Position numbers and translations under genes: made by a program
In this document: in pieces, positions 14,529 to 23,233 of the stretch
Layout: each line of letters opens with the position of its first letter
Numbering within the stretch: the first letter of the stretch is position 1
The notes under the pieces: generated by a model
What the model saw: only the letters and a program-made list of their open reading frames with translations
Databases searched by the model: none
What the model was told of the DNA's origin: nothing
Assembly: GCA_934631985.1 (NCBI GenBank)
Contig: CAKTYE010000016.1
Span: forward strand, 1 to 41,488
Length of the DNA: 41,488 bases
Source: an uncultured Clostridia bacterium
GTDB lineage: Bacteria; Bacillota; Clostridia; Christensenellales; Aristaeellaceae
Reading direction: 5' to 3'

Positions 14529-15953
14529 ATGGCTGATATGCTGAAAAAGCCGATCACCCTGGATGTGAATCATATGATGGCGGATACCCTGGGCTTCCAG
14601 TATGGTATCGCCCGCTCCCAGGTGGAGGAATACGCGCCCTTTGCGGCGGCTGCGAATCAGGCTGTGCAGGCCGGCCGCGGCAAGAACTGGCTTGGCTGGA
14701 CCGAGCTGCCCTATAACCAGGACGAGATCGTGGCGAAGATCGAAAAGGTCGCTGCGAAGGTTCGCGAAAAGTTTGACACCTTTGTGGTGCTGGGCATCGG
14801 CGGCAGCGCCCTGGGCCCCATCGCCGTGCAGCAGGCCCTGAACCATCTGCATTATAACGAGCTGCCCGCCTCCAAGCGCAACGGCCCCAAGCTCTATGTT
14901 GAAGATAACATCGACCCCGAGCGCATGCAGGCCCTGCTGGACGTCATCGACGTCAAGACCACCTGCTTCAACGTCATCACCAAGTCCGGCGCGACCGCCG
15001 AGACCATGAGCCAGTATCTGACCGTTTCCGAGCTGCTGAAGAAGGAAGTCGGCGACACCTGGGCGGAGCATATCATCGCCACCACCGACACCGAGAAGGG
15101 CAACCTCATCAAGCTGGCGAAGGAACACGGCTTCGAGCTGTTCTACATCCCTGCCACGGTGGGCGGACGCTTCTCCGAGCTTTGCCCCGTGGGTCTGCTG
15201 CCTGCGGCGGTGTGCGGCATTGACATTCGCGCCATGCTGGAAGGCGCGGCGGCAATGGATGCGCGCTGCAAGAGCGACGATGTGTGGCACAACCCCGCCC
15301 TGCTGGAGGCCGTGCTGCAATACATCTGCATGGAGGACATGGGCGTGAACGTTCAGGTCACCATGCCCTATGCCGACAGCCTGAAGTACATGGCGGACTG
15401 GTTCTGCCAGCTGTGGGCTGAGTCCCTGGGCAAGAACGTGACCCGCAAGGGCATGGCCTGCAACCATGGTCAGACCCCTGTGAAGTCCCTGGGCGTGACC
15501 GACCAGCACAGCCAGCTGCAGCTGTACACCGAAGGCCCGTATGACAAGTGCATCACCTTCCTGAAGGTGGAGAATTTCCGCAAGGAAAGCCCCATCCCCC
15601 ACGGCTGCGAGGAGTTCCCGGACGTGGCCTTCCTGGGCGGCAAGAGCCTGAACCAGCTGATTGAGGCCGAGCGTCAGGGCACCGAATACGCGCTGTACAA
15701 GAAGGGCCGCATGAGCCAGACCATCACTCTGCCCGAGGTCAACGCTTACACCCTGGGTCAGCTCATCTTCTTCTATGAGATGGCGACGGCCTATGCGGGC
15801 GAGCTGCTGGACATTGACGCCTTCAATCAGCCCGGCGTGGAGGAGAGCAAGATCGCTTCCTACGCGGTTCTGGGCAACACCAGCGAGAAGTATCAGAAGA
15901 AGGCTGCCGAGATGAAGAATCGGCCTGCCGAAAAGGCGGAGTACATCCTGTAA
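14529..15953 (+). CDS. pgi: Glucose-6-phosphate isomerase
   Basis: 474 residues, near the 450 usual for the Gram-positive type. VVLGIGGSALGP binds the sugar phosphate, TKSGATAETM and the PGI signature VGGRFSELCPVG are intact, and LGGKSLNQLIEAE fits the C-terminal signature. It interconverts glucose-6-phosphate and fructose-6-phosphate in the cytoplasm. AGAAAGGAAG precedes the ATG. The gene is monocistronic, with its own promoter and terminator. Confidence 0.97.
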   Translation: MADMLKKPITLDVNHMMADTLGFQYGIARSQVEEYAPFAAAANQAVQAGRGKNWLGWTELPYNQDEIVAKIEKVAAKVREKFDTFVVLGIGGSALGPIAVQQALNHLHYNELPASKRNGPKLYVEDNIDPERMQALLDVIDVKTTCFNVITKSGATAETMSQYLTVSELLKKEVGDTWAEHIIATTDTEKGNLIKLAKEHGFELFYIPATVGGRFSELCPVGLLPAAVCGIDIRAMLEGAAAMDARCKSDDVWHNPALLEAVLQYICMEDMGVNVQVTMPYADSLKYMADWFCQLWAESLGKNVTRKGMACNHGQTPVKSLGVTDQHSQLQLYTEGPYDKCITFLKVENFRKESPIPHGCEEFPDVAFLGGKSLNQLIEAERQGTEYALYKKGRMSQTITLPEVNAYTLGQLIFFYEMATAYAGELLDIDAFNQPGVEESKIASYAVLGNTSEKYQKKAAEMKNRPAEKAEYIL

Positions 15954-15986
15954 GACAGGTGTGCGCCCCCTGTAAACTGCATAAAG

Positions 15987-16037
15987 CACCGCCCCCTGCA
16001 TGGTTCGTATGGACTGTGCAGGGGGCGGTGGTGTTTT
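15987..16037 (+). terminator. Terminator after pgi
   Basis: CACCGCCCCCTGCA pairs with TGCAGGGGGCGGTG, a 14-bp perfect stem, followed by GTGTTTT. Confidence 0.85.
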
Positions 16038-16049
16038 GGGGAGAGTATT

Positions 16050-17195
16050 TTAGGCTTCGCTGATATACTGTTCCCAATTCTCGTAAAGGACATTAAATAG
16101 CATGATACAATAATCCGAATGCTCATCGCTTAGTTCAAACAATGCGGGCTGTGCTTTCATTCGTTCAAAATACATATTAAGCTGTTGCTCCCTAACCTGC
16201 ACATTTTCCTCTGTCGCGCTACCAAATGCAATTGCTATTTGACGTGTTCCAATTTCCAGACGAAGCTCATGAGCATTTTCAGGACACAGGTTCCATGCCT
16301 GCTCTAATAGCGCCAGTGCATTTTCATTATTTTCTGGGGAACACGCATGCTGTGCAATGCCACGGATCGAAAGAATACGCGCCTTTGCTGTATCATCAGC
16401 GGTCTTATACGCATCCGAAGCGCATATCTGAGCTGCATATTTATCCGCTTCATCAGCTAAACCAACCAGGAGCAAGCTCAAACAATAGTTCGTGTGTTCC
16501 TGTATGGACAAGGCATTCGCATTTTGATCCATAATAAATTGCGCGTCCAAAAGATTTGCAGGAGATTCACTGCTAAGCTCAAAAAGTGGTTCAAGATGCA
16601 GCCCTTCAACAAAAAATTTTTGGTAATACTCCGCATATCCAGTCTGAACGCTGTAGCTTAGCGCATTAGCAAACGAAGCGGCCTTATCCTGCATCATATT
16701 TGCATTCAGGAGAACCGTCTGGCAATATGACAGCGTCTTATCATCTTGCTGCTGAAGCATGGCGTTGAACGCCAGCATGCCCTGCGTGTAGACCCAGCAG
16801 CTTGGCTCGTTCTCGTAGGCCCAGTTCATAAGGTCTTCGTGATCATTAAGATAGCTTACAAGCTTACAAAACAAAAATAGTTCTGTCTCCCCATGAGAGG
16901 CTGAACCAGACCAGTATTTGGCTGCTTCAAAACACACCGTGAAAGCAAACCGCTGCTCATCTATCTCCGGGCAGGCTTCAGATATTTTTCCGCCGCGCAT
17001 AACAAAATAGCTCAAAGGCAGGGCATCCCAGCTGCCATCAGGATTGTATAGGAAGTCAGGACCTTGCTGCTCGCAATATTGCTTGTACCGCGAAGCTGCT
17101 TCCATGGCATCCATCTCGTCTTCTGCTACGCCCGTGAAGCAGAACCCTACACAGAACACGACTGCACATATGAAGCCTAACAGAAATCGTTTCAT
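16050..17195 (-). CDS. Exported protein of unknown function, possibly TPR-like helical
   Basis: 381 residues. The first 25 (MKRFLLGFICAVVFCVGFC, then TGVAED) look like a signal peptide. The rest is rich in helix-forming residues with spaced Ala/Leu/Tyr patterns resembling TPR-like repeats (for example AKARILSIRGIAQHA and ALALLEQAWNLCPENAHE). I do not recognise a family. The base composition is plainly more AT-rich than its neighbours and codon choice follows, which suggests acquisition from elsewhere or relaxed selection. GAAGGAG lies before the ATG and TATACT about 30 bases upstream may be its -10. It sits alone between two terminators. Confidence 0.75.
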   Translation of the reverse strand: MKRFLLGFICAVVFCVGFCFTGVAEDEMDAMEAASRYKQYCEQQGPDFLYNPDGSWDALPLSYFVMRGGKISEACPEIDEQRFAFTVCFEAAKYWSGSASHGETELFLFCKLVSYLNDHEDLMNWAYENEPSCWVYTQGMLAFNAMLQQQDDKTLSYCQTVLLNANMMQDKAASFANALSYSVQTGYAEYYQKFFVEGLHLEPLFELSSESPANLLDAQFIMDQNANALSIQEHTNYCLSLLLVGLADEADKYAAQICASDAYKTADDTAKARILSIRGIAQHACSPENNENALALLEQAWNLCPENAHELRLEIGTRQIAIAFGSATEENVQVREQQLNMYFERMKAQPALFELSDEHSDYCIMLFNVLYENWEQYISEA

Positions 17196-17375
17196 GCGCT
17201 CTTACTCCTTCAATCGTTCAGGAAAAGTATAGCGGATAGATTGTCCCTGATTGCCTGCCCTTGTGCTGTTCCTACGAAAAATCCTACCCAAGTATCCTAC
17301 TTGCATTCTATCATCCAGTTCCCGCAGCTGTCAATCAGCGCGCCTGCCACAACTTGTAAATCTTATGTTTCATTG

Positions 17376-17426
17376 CAAAAAGGACCGCCCCGGCAGTACC
17401 CTGCTTCGCCGGAACAGTCCTTTTTT
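17376..17426 (-). terminator. Terminator after rfbBD
   Basis: On the minus strand AAAAAAGGAC and CCGGC arms pair with GCCGG and GTCCTTTTT. It lies about 20 bp past the rfbD stop. Confidence 0.8.
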
Positions 17427-17448
17427 CCAATATGACAGCCTCAGCCGC

Positions 17449-18297
17449 TTACTCCGCCTTCAATTCCTCCACATAGCGGTGCAGCGCGTCCTGCCAGCTG
17501 GGCAGGCGCTGAAAGCCTGCCAGGTCAAGGCTGCGCTTGCTCATGCGGGAATTGAGCGGACGCTTCGCCGCCGTGGGATAGGCGCTGGTGGGAACAGGAT
17601 GCACCACGCACTTCAGCCCCGCCTCGTCCATAATGGCCTGCGCAAATTCCGCCCAGGAGCAGTAGCCCTCGTTGGTGGCATGATAAGCGCCGTATTTGTC
17701 CGTGCGAATCATGCTGCACAGCAGCACCGCCAGGTCGGCTGTGTAGGTGGGGGAGCCGATCTGGTCGTCCACCACGTTCAGCTCCTTGCGTTCGCTGCCC
17801 AGGCGCAGCATGGTGCGCACAAAGTTGTTGCCATGCACACCGAATACCCAGCTGATGCGCACAATGAAATACCGCTGCATCAGGCTGGTCACGGCCTCCT
17901 CGCCCTGATCCTTCGTCAGGCCGTAAACGCTTTGGGGGCGGTGGGGCGCATTCACCTCATAGGGCGTGTCGCCCGTTCCCTCAAACACATAGTCCGTGCT
18001 GATGTACATCAGCTTGGCGTTCACCGCCAGCGCCGCGCGCACCATGTTCAGCGTACCCATGCCGTTCACGTCCGCGCAGACCTCGGGCACGCTTTCGGCC
18101 TTTTCCACGTTGGTGTAGGCCGCGCAGTGAATGATCGCGTCCGGCATATAGGCCTGCACTGCCGCCATTACTTCCGTGCCGTCCGTCAGGTCGAAGTCCT
18201 GCACGTCCACGCCCTTGTTTTCAATGCCCAGACGGTCCAGCTCCTTGCATACGTCATAGCCAAGCTGTCCGCCTACGCCCGTTACCAATACCTTCAT
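17449..18297 (-). CDS. rfbD: dTDP-4-dehydrorhamnose reductase
   Basis: 282 residues from ATG 18297, which overlaps the stop of rfbB by four bases (ATGA). The N-terminal VTGVGGQLGYD is the NAD(P) glycine motif, ISTDYVFEG and YGLTKDQGE (Tyr-x3-Lys) form the SDR active site. The enzyme makes dTDP-L-rhamnose, the last step of the pathway, for cell-wall or capsule polysaccharides. Translation is coupled to rfbB. The rest of the rml set (rfbA, rfbC) is not in this window. Confidence 0.93.
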   Translation of the reverse strand: MKVLVTGVGGQLGYDVCKELDRLGIENKGVDVQDFDLTDGTEVMAAVQAYMPDAIIHCAAYTNVEKAESVPEVCADVNGMGTLNMVRAALAVNAKLMYISTDYVFEGTGDTPYEVNAPHRPQSVYGLTKDQGEEAVTSLMQRYFIVRISWVFGVHGNNFVRTMLRLGSERKELNVVDDQIGSPTYTADLAVLLCSMIRTDKYGAYHATNEGYCSWAEFAQAIMDEAGLKCVVHPVPTSAYPTAAKRPLNSRMSKRSLDLAGFQRLPSWQDALHRYVEELKAE

Positions 18298-19325
18298 TCC
18301 GCCAGCCCCCGATTTCCGTACATCTTCTCGTAATAGCACTGATAGTCCCCCGCCAGAATGTCCTTCCACCACTTTTCGTTGTCCAGATACCAGCGGATGG
18401 TCTGACGGATGCCCACGTCAAAGGTGGTGGTGGGCAGCCAGCCCAGCTCGGTGTGGATCTTTTCGGGATCGATGGCATAGCGCCGGTCGTGTCCGGGACG
18501 ATCCTTCACATAGGTGATAAGGCTTTCCGGCTTGCCCAGCTCCTTCAAAATGGTCTTGACCACGTCCAGATTGGTGCGCTCGTTGTGACCGCCCACGTTG
18601 TAGACCTCGCCCTCGCGGCCCTTGCGCATTACCAGGTCAATGGCGGAGCAGTGGTCGTCCACATACAGCCAGTCGCGGATATTCTCGCCCGTGCCGTAGA
18701 CCGGCAGGCTTTCGTCTGCCATGGCCCGGGAGATCATCAGCGGGATGAGCTTTTCCGGGAACTGATAGGGGCCGTAGTTGTTGGAGCAGCGGGTGATGCT
18801 GACCGGCAGGTGGAAGGTGCGGGCATAGGCCAGCACCAGCAGGTCCGCCGAGGCCTTCGACGCGCTGTAGGGGCTGGAGGTGTGGATGGGGGTCGTTTCG
18901 GTGAAGAACAGATCGGGACGATCCAGCGGCAGGTCGCCGTACACCTCATCGGTGGACACCTGATGATAGCGCTTCACGCCGTACTTGCGGCAGGCGTCCA
19001 TCAGGGTCTGCGTGCCCAGAATGTTGGTGCGCAGGAACAGCCCGGGATCGTTCACCGAGCGGTCCACATGGGTCTCTGCGGCGAAGTTCACCACGATGTC
19101 GGGTCGCTCCTCCTCGAACAGCTTTTCCACTGCCGCCCGGTCGGTAATGTCCGCCTTGACAAAGCGGAAGTTGGGCTGCTGCATGGCTGCGTCCAGCGTT
19201 GCCAGATTGCCGGCATAGGTCAGGCTGTCCAGACAGACTATCCGATCCTCGGGATGCTGCTTCAGCTCGTAGTAAATGAAGTTGCCGCCGATAAAGCCCG
19301 CGCCGCCAGTCACGATGATCGTCAT
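18294..19325 (-). CDS. rfbB: dTDP-glucose 4,6-dehydratase
   Basis: 343 residues from ATG 19325, preceded by AAAGGAGG. VTGGAGFIGGNF is the NAD glycine motif; STDEVYGDL carries the Thr-Asp-Glu catalytic set and YSASKA the Tyr-x3-Lys pair; SNNYGPYQFPEKLIP is the substrate loop. It converts dTDP-glucose to dTDP-4-keto-6-deoxyglucose. It is the first gene of a two-gene operon with rfbD. Confidence 0.96.
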   Translation of the reverse strand: MTIIVTGGAGFIGGNFIYYELKQHPEDRIVCLDSLTYAGNLATLDAAMQQPNFRFVKADITDRAAVEKLFEEERPDIVVNFAAETHVDRSVNDPGLFLRTNILGTQTLMDACRKYGVKRYHQVSTDEVYGDLPLDRPDLFFTETTPIHTSSPYSASKASADLLVLAYARTFHLPVSITRCSNNYGPYQFPEKLIPLMISRAMADESLPVYGTGENIRDWLYVDDHCSAIDLVMRKGREGEVYNVGGHNERTNLDVVKTILKELGKPESLITYVKDRPGHDRRYAIDPEKIHTELGWLPTTTFDVGIRQTIRWYLDNEKWWKDILAGDYQCYYEKMYGNRGLAE

Positions 19326-19423
19326 ACGGGAAACCTCCTTTGTATTCGATGGGGAACATGTTCTATTTCTGCGCCGGGCGCTGCCAGAGGGGCAAGCCGC
19401 CGACGCCTTCCGTCTTTCCCGGT

Positions 19424-19441
19424 GGAGGGGCATGCCCCTCC
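19424..19441. repeat. Perfect 18-bp palindrome at the start of the rfb transcript
   Basis: GGAGGGGCATGCCCCTCC lies about 10-28 bases after the rfbB -10 element, so it would fold at the 5' end of the mRNA or act as a downstream operator. Confidence 0.5.
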
Positions 19442-19451
19442 CAGCACTCCA

Positions 19452-19480
19452 AGTATACCGTATTGCAGGGCTTTTTGCAA
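19452..19480 (-). promoter_or_regulatory. Promoter of rfbBD
   Basis: On the minus strand TTGCAA (19475-19480), a 17-bp spacer and TATACT (19452-19457). The leader before the rfbB ATG is about 120 bases. Confidence 0.7.
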
Positions 19481-19512
19481 GCCTGCGCCAGGGGCTGCGA
19501 CCAGTTCCGCCA

Positions 19513-19541
19513 TTGTGCGCCGGGGGGATGCATGGTATGAT
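19513..19541 (+). promoter_or_regulatory. Likely promoter of the radical SAM gene
   Basis: TTGTGC at 19513-19518, a 17-bp spacer and TATGAT at 19536-19541. It diverges from the rfbBD promoter, their -35 elements being 32 bp apart. Confidence 0.45.
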
Positions 19542-19614
19542 GAACATAATATTTTCTCCCCTTCAGCGTTGCTTCCTCCCCTTTTCACACCTTGCTTTTC
19601 GGAGGTGATCTCCC

Positions 19615-20706
19615 TTGTCCGAGGCCGTGAAACGCGCCGACCTGGAGCGGCTTGCCCAATACCGCGACCAGCTTTGCGCTCATCCCCGGCTGACGTATCT
19701 TTTCTTTGAGCTGACCGACGCATGCAACCTGGCCTGCCTGCACTGCGGCAGCAGCGCCTGCCCGCAAAACAGCACCTATCTGCCCCTGCAAGCCATTCAA
19801 AAGGTGCTGGACGAGGTGGCAGCGGCCTACCCGCCCCAAAGCGTCATGGTCTGCCTGTCCGGCGGCGAGCCGCTGCTGCACCCGGACTTTTTTGACGTGG
19901 CAGCCTATGCGCATAGGCTGGGCTTTCCCTGCGGCATGACCACCAACGGTACGCGCATTGATGCGGCCTGCGCCCAGCGCCTTGTGCAGGCGGGCATGGC
20001 TTCCGTTTCCGTCAGCCTGGACGGCCCGCAGGCGCTGCACGACTGGCTTCGTGGCAGGCCCGGCGTATACGATCAGGCGGTAGCAGGGCTTCGCCAGCTG
20101 GTGGAGACCAGCCATGGGCAGATGCTTACACAGGTCACCACCGTGGCGCACAAGAAAAATCTGCATCATCTGGAGGAGCTGTATCCCGCTGTGTGCGCGT
20201 TGGGCGTGACTTCCTGGCGCATCATCAACCTGGAACCCATCGGACGCGCCCGTACCCGGAACGATCTGCTGCTGGATGCGGAGGAGCTGCGCTTTCTGCT
20301 GGATTACATGCAGGCCAAGCGCTTTGACCCGGCAGCGCCCGTAGAGGTCACCTACGGCTGCTCCCATTTCCTGACCCTGCCCTATGAGCGCATGGTGCGG
20401 GACAACTATTTCCTGTGCGGTGCAGGCACCATGGTGGCAAGCGTCCTGTGCAATGGCGACGTCTACGGCTGCATGGACATTGAACGCAGGCCCGAGCTGG
20501 TACAGGGAAATGTGTTTCATGATTCCTTTGTGAACGTATGGGAGCATGGCTTTCAGCCCCTTCGCCGGGATCGCTCCGAGGACAGCGAGGCCTGCCGTCA
20601 ATGCGCCGACAGGCGCTACTGCCGCGGCGATGCGGCCCACACCTGGGACTATGACGCAAAGCGCCCTCTGCTGTGCATGAAGCAGCTCTTTGCATCCTGC
20701 AAATAG
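19615..20706 (+). CDS. Radical SAM enzyme with C-terminal SPASM-like cluster domain
   Basis: 363 residues. The radical SAM cluster motif C-x3-C-x2-C is in TDACNLACLHCGS near residue 37, with the SAM-binding GGEPLLHPD near 83. The C-terminal part has CGAG, CNGDVYGC, CRQCADRRYC and a last cysteine near the end, as in SPASM domains that hold auxiliary [4Fe-4S] clusters. Such enzymes modify peptides or proteins or take part in cofactor biosynthesis. The start is TTG 19615, set by GGAGGTGA 8 bases upstream. No peptide substrate gene is evident in the flanks, so the target is unknown. Confidence 0.88.
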   Translation: MSEAVKRADLERLAQYRDQLCAHPRLTYLFFELTDACNLACLHCGSSACPQNSTYLPLQAIQKVLDEVAAAYPPQSVMVCLSGGEPLLHPDFFDVAAYAHRLGFPCGMTTNGTRIDAACAQRLVQAGMASVSVSLDGPQALHDWLRGRPGVYDQAVAGLRQLVETSHGQMLTQVTTVAHKKNLHHLEELYPAVCALGVTSWRIINLEPIGRARTRNDLLLDAEELRFLLDYMQAKRFDPAAPVEVTYGCSHFLTLPYERMVRDNYFLCGAGTMVASVLCNGDVYGCMDIERRPELVQGNVFHDSFVNVWEHGFQPLRRDRSEDSEACRQCADRRYCRGDAAHTWDYDAKRPLLCMKQLFASCK

Positions 20707-20713
20707 CCCTTCG

Positions 20714-20754
20714 CCTTCCCCTCTGGGGAAGGTGTCGCCGCAGCGATGGATGAG
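20714..20754 (+). repeat. Hairpin repeat related to the end of repeat A
   Basis: CCTTCCCC-tct-GGGGAAGG followed by TGTCGCCGCAGCGATGGATGAGG, a layout like the right end of repeat A (hairpin, TGTC, second part, TGAGG). It follows the radical SAM stop by a few bases and may end that transcript. Confidence 0.5.
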
Positions 20755-20801
20755 GTTTTTCAGTCGCACATTACCTCCCGTTTCAACGAAAGGAGCCACC
20801 T

Positions 20802-21119
20802 ATGGACAACCATTTTGAAGCAGCACAATACTCCACTGACTATACAGACCGCTGCGGCAACTGCCATGAATTTCTGGAAAAAGAGGATCGTTTCTGCCGT
20901 TACTGCGGCACCCGGCGCGGCGAGGGCAAGTTCGAACCATACCTGAATCTCTTTGAATGCGTATACGGCCCGATGCCCGTTCGGCGGAAGCACCGCTGCA
21001 CCCAGTGCGGCAACGAATGGATGACCTGCCTGATGATCGATGACGAAAAATACTGCCCGCTGTGCGGCGGCAAGGCCGAGCTGGTGTGGGAGGACAGCAA
21101 ATCACCATATTTTCGGTAA
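20802..21119 (+). CDS. Small protein with two zinc-ribbon motifs
   Basis: 105 residues. Four CxxC pairs are visible: CGNC and CRYC in the first half, CTQC and CPLC in the second, so two treble-clef or rubredoxin-like zinc sites are likely. No catalytic domain is seen. AAAGGAG lies 7 bases before the ATG. It follows the radical SAM gene by about 95 bp, with a hairpin repeat between, and is followed by a terminator. The role is not known. Confidence 0.75.
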   Translation: MDNHFEAAQYSTDYTDRCGNCHEFLEKEDRFCRYCGTRRGEGKFEPYLNLFECVYGPMPVRRKHRCTQCGNEWMTCLMIDDEKYCPLCGGKAELVWEDSKSPYFR

Positions 21120-21146
21120 AGAAAGCGTATGCTTCCAACCAGTCTG

Positions 21147-21178
21147 CCGATGCAGTGTTTTTTGCATCGGCTCTTTTT
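21147..21178 (+). terminator. Terminator after the zinc-ribbon gene
   Basis: CCGATGCA pairs with TGCATCGG, followed by CTCTTTTT. Confidence 0.85.
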
Positions 21179-21197
21179 ATTTCCTTCTTATCTATGC

Positions 21198-21203
21198 TAT
21201 AAT
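21198..21203 (+). promoter_or_regulatory. -10 element for asnA
   Basis: A perfect TATAAT about 40 bp before the asnA start. No clear -35 is seen; the upstream bases are the T run of the preceding terminator. Confidence 0.5.
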
Positions 21204-21243
21204 CGTTGCAGCCGCCGTCGTGCGGACGGAAAGGATGATCCCC

Positions 21244-22248
21244 ATGCATCTGATTATTCCCAAGGATTATAATCCCGTGCTGAACACCCGCGACACGGAG
21301 ATCGCCATCAAGCTGGTCAAGGACTTTTTCGAGCGGGAGCTTGCCCGCGCCCTAAACCTTGTCCGTGTCAGCGCCCCCATCATGGTCACGCCCCAAAGCG
21401 GCCTGAACGACAACCTGAACGGTGTGGAGCGCCCCGTGTCCTTTGATATTCTGGAAACGGGCGAGACCGCGGAGATCGTGCAGTCGCTGGCGAAGTGGAA
21501 GCGCATGGCGCTGAAAAGCTATGGCTTCCATCCGGGCGAGGGCCTGTACACCGACATGAACGCCATCCGCCGGGATGAGATCACCGACAATATCCACTCC
21601 ATTTTTGTGGATCAGTGGGATTGGGAGCGCATCCTTGCGCCGGAAGAGCGCAACGAGGCCACCCTGCGCAGCGTCGTGGAAAAAATCTACGATACGCTGC
21701 GGGCCACGGAGGAATACGTCTGCCAGCATTATCCCCACATCACGCCCGAGCTGCCGGCGCACATTGCCTTTGTCAGCACCCAGGAATTGGAGGATCGCTA
21801 CCCCGACAAGACCCCCAAGGAGCGGGAATATCTCGCCACGAAGGAGCATGGCGCGGTGTTCCTCATGGGCATCGGCGGGGCGCTGCGTTCCGGGAAAATT
21901 CACGACGGACGCGCCCCTGACTATGACGACTGGACGCTCAATGGCGATATTCTGCTGTATTACAAGCCCCTCGACATTGCCCTGGAGGTCAGCTCCATGG
22001 GCATTCGCGTCGATCCCGAGGCACTGCGCCGTCAGCTGCAAATTCGCGGCTGCGAGGAGCGGGCAGTCCTGCCCTTCCAAGCGGCGCTGCTGCGGGGCGA
22101 GCTGCCACAGACCATCGGCGGCGGCATCGGGCAAAGCCGCATGTGCGTGTACTTCCTGCGCAAGGCCCATGTGGGCGAGGTGCAGGCTTCCCTGTGGCCG
22201 GAGGATGTGGTCCGCGCCTGCGAACAGGCAAAGATCCAGCTGCTGTAA
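21244..22248 (+). CDS. asnA: Aspartate--ammonia ligase (asparagine synthetase A)
   Basis: 334 residues, like E. coli AsnA (330). Matching blocks are SLAKWKRMAL, GEGLYTDMNAIRRDE, VDQWDWERI, APDYDDW, LNGDILLYY, SSMGIRVD and ETIGGGIGQSR-type LPQTIGGGIGQSR. It makes asparagine from aspartate, ammonia and ATP with a class II synthetase fold. AAAGGATGA lies before ATG 21244; ATG 21235 in the same frame is possible. The stop overlaps the start of comF by one base (TAATG). Confidence 0.95.
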   Translation: MHLIIPKDYNPVLNTRDTEIAIKLVKDFFERELARALNLVRVSAPIMVTPQSGLNDNLNGVERPVSFDILETGETAEIVQSLAKWKRMALKSYGFHPGEGLYTDMNAIRRDEITDNIHSIFVDQWDWERILAPEERNEATLRSVVEKIYDTLRATEEYVCQHYPHITPELPAHIAFVSTQELEDRYPDKTPKEREYLATKEHGAVFLMGIGGALRSGKIHDGRAPDYDDWTLNGDILLYYKPLDIALEVSSMGIRVDPEALRRQLQIRGCEERAVLPFQAALLRGELPQTIGGGIGQSRMCVYFLRKAHVGEVQASLWPEDVVRACEQAKIQLL

Positions 22249-22925
22249 TGCTGCGCACACTGGGTCGGCGGGCGAAGGACTTCCTGTGGCCCATGGGGCG
22301 CTCCTGCCTTTTGTGCGGACGCGCCACCCGGGTGCAGAGCCTTTGCGCCGACTGTCTGCAAGACCTGAAGGACTGTCAGCTTTCCCCGGAGGAAGCGCTG
22401 CACCGCCGCATTCCTGGCGCGGACGTGGTGTTCTGCGCCCTGCATTACGGCGATGCAGCCCGCCGTCTCGTCTGGCTGACCAAGTTTGACGCATTGGAGG
22501 AAGCCGGGCTGGCGCTGAGCTATCAACTTGCCGCTGCGCTGCAAGCCTATGGCATTACTGCGACGCTGGTCACCTGGGTTCCCATGCCCCCGCGCCGCCG
22601 ACGCGCCCGCGGCATAGATCACGCGCACCTGCTGGCCCGCGAAACAGCGCAAAGCCTGGGCTTGCCTTGCGAGGCGCTGTTATCCCGTGCTGCCCGTTCC
22701 GTACAGGAGCAGCATACCCTTGCCCGCAAGGAACGCGCGGAGAATGCAAAGCACGCCTTTTGCCCTGCGCCCAATGCGCCTGACCTGAGGGGCCAGCGCG
22801 TGATGCTCATCGACGATGTGCTGACCACCGGCGCAACAGCCGCCGCATGCGTGGAGCAGCTTCGCAGCATGGGCGCAGAAAGCGTGGTTGTCGCTGCGGT
22901 CTGCATGACGCAGATGGAGGGGTAA
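22248..22925 (+). CDS. comF: ComF-family phosphoribosyltransferase-like protein
   Basis: 225 residues. An N-terminal four-cysteine zinc motif (CLLCG, then CADCL), the WVPMPPRRRRARGIDHAHLLA segment and the C-terminal PRPP loop VMLIDDVLTTGATAAAC are those of ComF. The family is needed for DNA uptake in Bacillus and is widespread in bacteria without known competence, so its role here is open. It is translationally coupled to asnA. Confidence 0.92.
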   Translation: MLRTLGRRAKDFLWPMGRSCLLCGRATRVQSLCADCLQDLKDCQLSPEEALHRRIPGADVVFCALHYGDAARRLVWLTKFDALEEAGLALSYQLAAALQAYGITATLVTWVPMPPRRRRARGIDHAHLLARETAQSLGLPCEALLSRAARSVQEQHTLARKERAENAKHAFCPAPNAPDLRGQRVMLIDDVLTTGATAAACVEQLRSMGAESVVVAAVCMTQMEG

Positions 22926-23233
22926 TATGGTGATTTTAGGTGTGTTCAGGAGCATTTTGCTTGTATAGGCAGCAACGCACCTTGCGCTAGTGCAAGACCT
23001 TATTTTGCGCCCTTTCGCAGAAGGGGGACAACTACCCTTATGGGCGGCAGGAGGATACGCTCACAAGCTGCATCTTCCCGAACTCCCGGCATAACCCCTC
23101 AGTCCCTACGGGACAGCTCCCCTTTCAGGGGAGCCTTTTCGAAGCGCTGCATTCCCCTGCCGGAACATCCTGGCGTTCAGAAAGTCCAACATCCCGCACT
23201 TCCCCTTGTTCTCGAAAGGAGCTGCTATCCTTC
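22926..23233. other. Intergenic region with hairpin repeats before rarA
   Basis: No gene is convincing. It holds a hairpin near 22998-23018 of the CCTTTCGCAGAAGG type, like the first hairpin of repeat A, and repeat B at 23102-23139. Confidence 0.5.
23102..23139. repeat. Intergenic double-hairpin repeat B, copy 2
   Basis: GTCCC-tac-GGGAC then GCTCCCC-tttca-GGGGAGC and CTTTT. It matches 3141-3178 with compensating changes in the second stem (CC/GG to GC/GC), which favours selection on structure. Confidence 0.7.

Noticed and set aside
19340..19540. A 66-residue Cys-rich frame that might be a RiPP precursor for the radical SAM enzyme
   Set aside because: No ribosome binding site, it covers the rfbBD promoter and palindrome, and its residues follow from repeats in the DNA.
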